A stretch of 8,288 nucleotides of DNA, taken from assembly GCA_016199255.1 (NCBI GenBank), contig JACQHA010000307.1, positions 1 through 8,288 on the forward strand, in the 5' to 3' direction. The notes beneath the pieces are model-generated. The model was given only the letters and a program-made list of their open reading frames with translations, did no database searches and was not told the origin of the DNA. Positions 5,422 to 8,288 of the stretch are shown piece by piece. The DNA comes from Deinococcus sp. GTDB lineage: Bacteria > Deinococcota > Deinococci > JACQHA01. Made by a program: the position numbers and the translations under genes. Every line of letters starts with the position of its first letter. The first letter of the stretch is position 1.

Positions 5422-6360
5422 CTAGCCGGCTACTAGCTCCTGCACGTGAGCCGCTGCTGACTCGGCCAGGGCGCTGAGGTTATAGCCTCCCTCTAGCACC
5501 GACACCAGCCGGCCATGGGCGTGCTCTTGGGCCAGCTCGACTAGCGCTCTGGTGAGAGTGGCGTAGTCCTTCGCCTCCAGAGATAGGGCGCTCATGGGGT
5601 CATCTTTATGGGCGTCAAGGCCGCAGGAGATCAGGATGAATTGCGGCCGGAAGGCGCGGGCGGGGCCGTGAAATACATCTAGCAGCAACTTCACTTGCGC
5701 TGCTGCTGGGGTGCCAGGGAGCAAGGGCAAGTTGATGGTGTAGCCAGTGCCAGCGCCAGTGCCCCGCTCCTCCCGCGTGCCGGTGCCAGGGTAGTAGGGG
5801 TACTGGTGGCTGCTCACGTAGAGCACGGTAGGATCGTCATAGAAAATATCCTGGGTGCCGTTGCCGTGGTGTAGGTCCCAATCCACAATCAGCACCCGCT
5901 CCAGGCCGTGCACCGCCTGCAGGTGCCGGGCGGCGAGGGCCACGTTGTTGAACAAACAGAACCCCATGGCCCGGTCAGGAGTGGCGTGGTGCCCAGGCGG
6001 CCGGCAGGCCACAAAGGCGTTGCGCACTGTGCCGGCCATGACCGCATCCACTGCTGCCAGCGCCCCGCCAGCGGCGAGTAGCGCCGCCCGCAGCGTGCCG
6101 GGGCTCACTACTGTGTCTGGATCCAGCTCCTCTAGGCCGTGCTCCCAGATGGAGCGCACTAAGGCAATGTACTCGCTAGTGTGCACCCGCTCCAGCTCCG
6201 CTTGCAGAGCCTCCCGGGGAGCAATAGGCACGAGCTTCTCCATCAGGCCAGAGTGGGCCAGCCCCTGGAGAATAGCCTCCAAGCGCTGGGGACGCTCAGG
6301 GTGGTCATGGCCAGTGCGGTGCTTTAAATAATCAGGGTGATACACCAGGCCAGTAGACAT
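5422..6360 (-). CDS. Histone deacetylase / acetylpolyamine amidohydrolase family enzyme
   Basis: This 312-residue zinc amidohydrolase has the arginase/deacetylase fold. Visible motifs are the HPERPQRL N-terminal signature at 20-27, RPPGHHA at 120-126 (active-site His124/His125), MGFCLFNN at 132-139, DWDLHHGNGTQ at 160-170 (zinc ligands Asp162 and His164), SSHQYPYYPGTG at 183-194, GLDAHxxDP at 247-255 (zinc ligand Asp249) and LEGGYN at 289-294 (transition-state Tyr293). All catalytic residues are present. Bacterial members deacetylate acetylpolyamines or acetyl-lysine (HDAH, AphA, AcuC types); the substrate here is not known. It lies 15 bases after the stop of an unrecognised gene on the same strand, which suggests co-transcription. 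No Shine-Dalgarno precedes ATG 6360; instead TATACT ends five bases upstream, so a second, leaderless transcript is possible. Confidence 0.95.
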   Translation of the reverse strand: MSTGLVYHPDYLKHRTGHDHPERPQRLEAILQGLAHSGLMEKLVPIAPREALQAELERVHTSEYIALVRSIWEHGLEELDPDTVVSPGTLRAALLAAGGALAAVDAVMAGTVRNAFVACRPPGHHATPDRAMGFCLFNNVALAARHLQAVHGLERVLIVDWDLHHGNGTQDIFYDDPTVLYVSSHQYPYYPGTGTREERGTGAGTGYTINLPLLPGTPAAAQVKLLLDVFHGPARAFRPQFILISCGLDAHKDDPMSALSLEAKDYATLTRALVELAQEHAHGRLVSVLEGGYNLSALAESAAAHVQELVAG

Positions 6361-6365
6361 GGCCC

Positions 6366-6371
6366 AGTATA
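6366..6371 (-). promoter_or_regulatory. -10-like box immediately before the deacetylase-family gene
   Basis: On the minus strand TATACT (five of six matches to TATAAT) ends five bases before the ATG at 6360, inside a 15-base gap. A start point six or seven bases downstream would fall at or next to the ATG, giving a leaderless message and explaining the missing Shine-Dalgarno. No good -35 at 16-18 bases is seen; a TTGGCG lies 13 bases upstream. Confidence 0.35.
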
Positions 6372-6375
6372 AGGG

Positions 6376-6843
6376 CTACTCGAGCGCCAAGCCCTCGCGC
6401 AGCGCGCCTGTTGCCGCCAGGGTCTGGGCGATTAAGCGCGCCAGCTGCTCGGGGCGGGTGCCCTTTTGGGCTTCGCTGGCCAAAAGCTGGGCCAGCGCCG
6501 CCAGGGGAAAGGCTCGCGCCGGTTCAGAGGATTTCTTGGGAGGCGCCAGCGGCACCGTGGGCCGGGCCTTGCCCTTTTCCCAGGCAGGAGCAGTGGGGGC
6601 AAGAGTGTTCAGGCGCTGCAAGATGCGCTCTGAAATAGCGTAGGCCCAGGCGCGCTCGCCACTCGTGGTCCAAATCGCCGCCGCCGGCTGGCCCTGATGC
6701 CAGCCCCAGGTGAGCCGGTAAGTGGCACATTCCGCAGAGCCCTGGGGCTTGGTCCACAGCTCATCAGAACCCGGGGGGACTTGTAGCGGCTTCCCCAAGA
6801 GGATCAGATCTGAGACCGCCTCTTTGAAGCGTTCGGTCTCCAT
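6376..6843 (-). CDS. Unrecognised 155-residue protein upstream of the deacetylase-family gene
   Basis: I do not recognise this protein. It has no signal peptide or membrane segment and should be cytoplasmic. Residues 1-82 form a compact-looking part with several tryptophans (30, 46, 48, 58, 66) in strand-like stretches (TYRLTWGW, AAAIWTT, RAWAYAIS). Residues 85-110 are a Pro/Lys/Ala-rich linker, and 111-155 are predicted-looking helices rich in Ala, Leu and Gln. It precedes the deacetylase-family gene by 15 bases on the same strand and is divergent from the formimidoyltransferase gene, with 78 bases between their starts. ATG 6843 is the first in-frame ATG; no clear Shine-Dalgarno is present. 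The coherent composition and the operon position support a real gene over a shadow. Confidence 0.7.
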   Translation of the reverse strand: METERFKEAVSDLILLGKPLQVPPGSDELWTKPQGSAECATYRLTWGWHQGQPAAAIWTTSGERAWAYAISERILQRLNTLAPTAPAWEKGKARPTVPLAPPKKSSEPARAFPLAALAQLLASEAQKGTRPEQLARLIAQTLAATGALREGLALE

Positions 6844-6895
6844 GGCGCTAGCATCATGCCACCAGCTCTCTGACAGGACGCTGGCGGAGTGGGCG

Positions 6896-6904
6896 TGCTA
6901 CAGT
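6896..6904 (+). promoter_or_regulatory. Extended -10-like box before the formimidoyltransferase gene
   Basis: TGCTACAGT reads as an extended -10 (TG, one base, TACAGT at 6899-6904). It lies 17 bases before ATG 6922, so the leader would be about ten bases and still include GGAGG at 6913-6917. No good -35 is seen. The site lies in the short divergent gap shared with the minus-strand pair. Confidence 0.3.
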
Positions 6905-6921
6905 GCAGGAACGGAGGCCCC

Positions 6922-7839
6922 ATGCTCCAGCTCATCGAGTGCGTCCCCAACTTCTCTGAAGGGCGGAACCAGGGAACCATCCAGCGGCTAGTCCAGGCCA
7001 TCCGAGAGGTCCCAGGTGTGCAGGTGCTAGACGTGCACACTGACGGCGACCACCACCGCTCGGTGATCACCTTCGCCGGGGAACCGCCGGCCTGCGGGGA
7101 GGCAGCGTTCCGCTCTGCCCAGGTGGCGCAGGCCCTGATTGACCTGAACCAGCACCAGGGGGTCCATCCCCGCATGGGGGCAGTAGACGTGATCCCCTTT
7201 GTGCCCCTAGAAGGGGTCACCATGGCGGACGGTGCAGCGCTGGCCAGGCAGCTAGGCGAGCGCATTGGCCGCGAGCTGAATATCCCGGTGTTCCTCTACG
7301 AAGCTGCTGCTACCAGGCCAGAGCGAATTGATCTGGCGCAGGTGCGCAAAGGCCAGTTCGAGGGCCTGCGGGAGCTGATTGGCACCGATCCCGCCCATGT
7401 GCCGGACTTTGGCCCCAACTGCATCCACCCCACCGCCGGCGCCGTGGCCATTGGCGCTAGAAAGCCCTTGATTGCCTGCAACGTGACCCTGGGCACTGCT
7501 AATGTAGAGGTAGCCAAGCATATTGCCCGGGCGGTGCGCCACTCCTCAGGCGGCCTGCGCTACTGCAGAGCCCTGGGCCTGGAGATCAAGTCCAAAGGGG
7601 TGGTGCAGGTGAGCATGAACCTGACTGACTTCCGCCACACCCCTCTGCACCGTGCCCTGGCGCTGATTGAACACGAGGCACAGCGCTACGGCGTGCCAGT
7701 GCTGGGCACGCAGATTGTGGGCTTGGTCCCCCAGGCGGCCCTATGGGACGCCGCCGCCCACTACCTGAAGCTGGAGCAGTTTTCCATGGACCAGGTGCTG
7801 GAAAACCGCTTGCGGTACCTGATCCGGGGGCCGCAGTAG
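6922..7839 (+). CDS. ftcD: Glutamate formimidoyltransferase, stand-alone
   Basis: The product transfers the formimino group from N-formimino-L-glutamate to tetrahydrofolate, giving glutamate and 5-formimino-tetrahydrofolate (EC 2.1.2.5), the last step of one route of histidine breakdown. With ATG 6922 it has 305 residues, normal for the single-domain bacterial and archaeal form; the cyclodeaminase domain fused in the mammalian enzyme is absent. Landmarks are the N-terminal CVPNFSEGR (7-15), VHTDGDHHRSV (38-48) and GVHPRMGAVDVIPFVP (80-95), whose His82 matches the catalytic histidine of the mammalian enzyme. Next come FLYEAAA, the C-terminal subdomain FGPNxxHPTAGAVAIGAR, and VSMNLTDF. GGAGG lies four bases before ATG 6922, so this start is preferred to the GTG 33 bases upstream. 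No hut genes or cyclodeaminase are in the window, so the pathway link is inferred from family only. Confidence 0.95.
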   Translation: MLQLIECVPNFSEGRNQGTIQRLVQAIREVPGVQVLDVHTDGDHHRSVITFAGEPPACGEAAFRSAQVAQALIDLNQHQGVHPRMGAVDVIPFVPLEGVTMADGAALARQLGERIGRELNIPVFLYEAAATRPERIDLAQVRKGQFEGLRELIGTDPAHVPDFGPNCIHPTAGAVAIGARKPLIACNVTLGTANVEVAKHIARAVRHSSGGLRYCRALGLEIKSKGVVQVSMNLTDFRHTPLHRALALIEHEAQRYGVPVLGTQIVGLVPQAALWDAAAHYLKLEQFSMDQVLENRLRYLIRGPQ

Positions 7840-7866
7840 CGCTACGCATGTTGGCGCCGGGATTTT

Positions 7867-7875
7867 TGCTACACT
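7867..7875 (+). promoter_or_regulatory. Extended -10-like box before the coiled-coil protein gene
   Basis: TGCTACACT (TG, one base, TACACT at 7870-7875) lies in the 107-base gap after the formimidoyltransferase. It would start a message near 7882, with a leader of about 65 bases before GTG 7947. A TTGGCG lies 13 bases upstream of the hexamer, too close for a normal -35. The leader contains a possible 16-codon frame (ATG 7891 to TAG 7941) ending five bases before the GTG. I cannot say whether it is translated. Confidence 0.35.
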
Positions 7876-7946
7876 GACAGCAGCACTTTTATGGCACGTG
7901 GCAGAAACGCTGGGGAGAGTCAGGTGGCTTGGGGGAGGTAGGGGCT

Positions 7947-8288
7947 GTGGAGAGCATCCTGTACGTTCTCGCGGGGCTTATGGTAGGGCTGGTGGCGGGG
8001 TGGCTGCCTAGCCGGAACCGCGCAGCGGCGCTGGCCAAGCAACTCCAGGAGGAGACCTCGAAGATCAGCCTGCTTGAGGCCAAGAGTGCTCGCAGCAAAG
8101 GCCTGGCAGACAATCTCAAAGAGGCGCTGCACCAGCGCGAGGAAGAAGTGAACGCCCTGAAGCAGGAGGGGGACGAGGCCAAAGGGACGGTGACCGCCCT
8201 CAAGGCGCAGCTCACTGACCTAGATGCCGCCCTGAAAGACCTGCGCACCCAGCTGGCGGCAGCCGAGGAGCGGGCCAGCGCCAGCCAG
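7947..8288 (+). CDS. Membrane-anchored coiled-coil protein, N-terminal part (RmuC-like start), truncated by window edge
   Basis: Only the first 114 codons are present; the frame is still open at the edge. GTG 7947 follows GGGAGG with eight bases of spacing. Residues 3-20 (SILYVLAGLMVGLVAGWL) form one membrane anchor, followed by basic residues (PSRNR), so the rest should face the cytoplasm. From about residue 26 to the edge the sequence is a charged heptad-rich coiled coil with alternating Ala/Leu and Glu/Lys/Gln (for example LKEALHQREEEVNALKQ). An N-terminal anchor followed by a long coiled coil is how RmuC-type DNA recombination proteins begin, but other membrane-anchored coiled-coil proteins look the same. 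The diagnostic nuclease-fold domain would be beyond the window, so the family is unproven. Confidence 0.75.
   Translation, partial: MESILYVLAGLMVGLVAGWLPSRNRAAALAKQLQEETSKISLLEAKSARSKGLADNLKEALHQREEEVNALKQEGDEAKGTVTALKAQLTDLDAALKDLRTQLAAAEERASASQ

Noticed and set aside
7836..7867. Possible terminator after the formimidoyltransferase gene (palindrome GTAGCGCTAC, then GGCGCC and a run of T).
   Set aside because: The palindromes have no loop and do not form a stem directly ahead of the T-run. The T-run is better explained as part of the -10 region of the next gene.

Overview
The window is a GC-rich (by eye, roughly 60-65%) stretch of bacterial chromosome with short intergenic gaps, Shine-Dalgarno or near-leaderless starts and exported proteins. 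The gene set is a zinc amidohydrolase, a TolB-type propeller, a bacterial histone-deacetylase-fold hydrolase, stand-alone glutamate formimidoyltransferase and a SprT-like protein. It resembles what is seen in GC-rich Chloroflexota and other environmental lineages, but this placement is only an impression; nothing here fixes the phylum. No rRNA, tRNA or CRISPR array is visible.

Layout. Positions 1-99 hold what looks like the right-end hairpin of an IS200/IS605-family element, whose body would lie to the left of the window. It abuts, almost base to base, a gene for an exported Ser/Arg-rich low-complexity protein (100-948) with a duplicated Cys-pair module in its middle and a duplicated 64-residue Ser/Arg unit in its C-terminal half. 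A minus-strand cluster follows: a SprT-like zinc protein (1955-1407) and, tightly behind it, two short reading frames (about 1371-1219 and 1216-983). The last has a strong ribosome binding site but appears frameshifted.

An AT-rich gap (about 2125-2190) separates this cluster from three plus-strand genes. These are an M20-family N-carbamoyl-amino-acid hydrolase/allantoate amidohydrolase relative (2219-3460), a small multi-pass membrane protein whose frame breaks near 3984-3998 (3570-4182, followed by an intrinsic terminator), and an exported six-bladed TolB/PD40-type propeller protein best started at GTG 4341. A minus-strand pair follows: an unrecognised 155-residue protein (6843-6376) and a histone-deacetylase/acetylpolyamine-amidohydrolase family enzyme (6360-5422). 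Divergent from that pair are glutamate formimidoyltransferase (6922-7839) and the start of a membrane-anchored coiled-coil protein that runs off the right edge (7947-8288).

The genes do not form one obvious pathway. The amidohydrolase, deacetylase-type amidohydrolase and formimidoyltransferase all act on small nitrogen compounds, which fits amino-acid/purine/polyamine scavenging, but their arrangement does not prove co-function. The points most worth a second look are the mobile-element end next to the Ser/Arg-rich gene, that protein's architecture, the two small frames behind sprT, the two apparent frameshifts, and -10-like boxes placed so close to start codons that leaderless transcription is likely for at least two genes.
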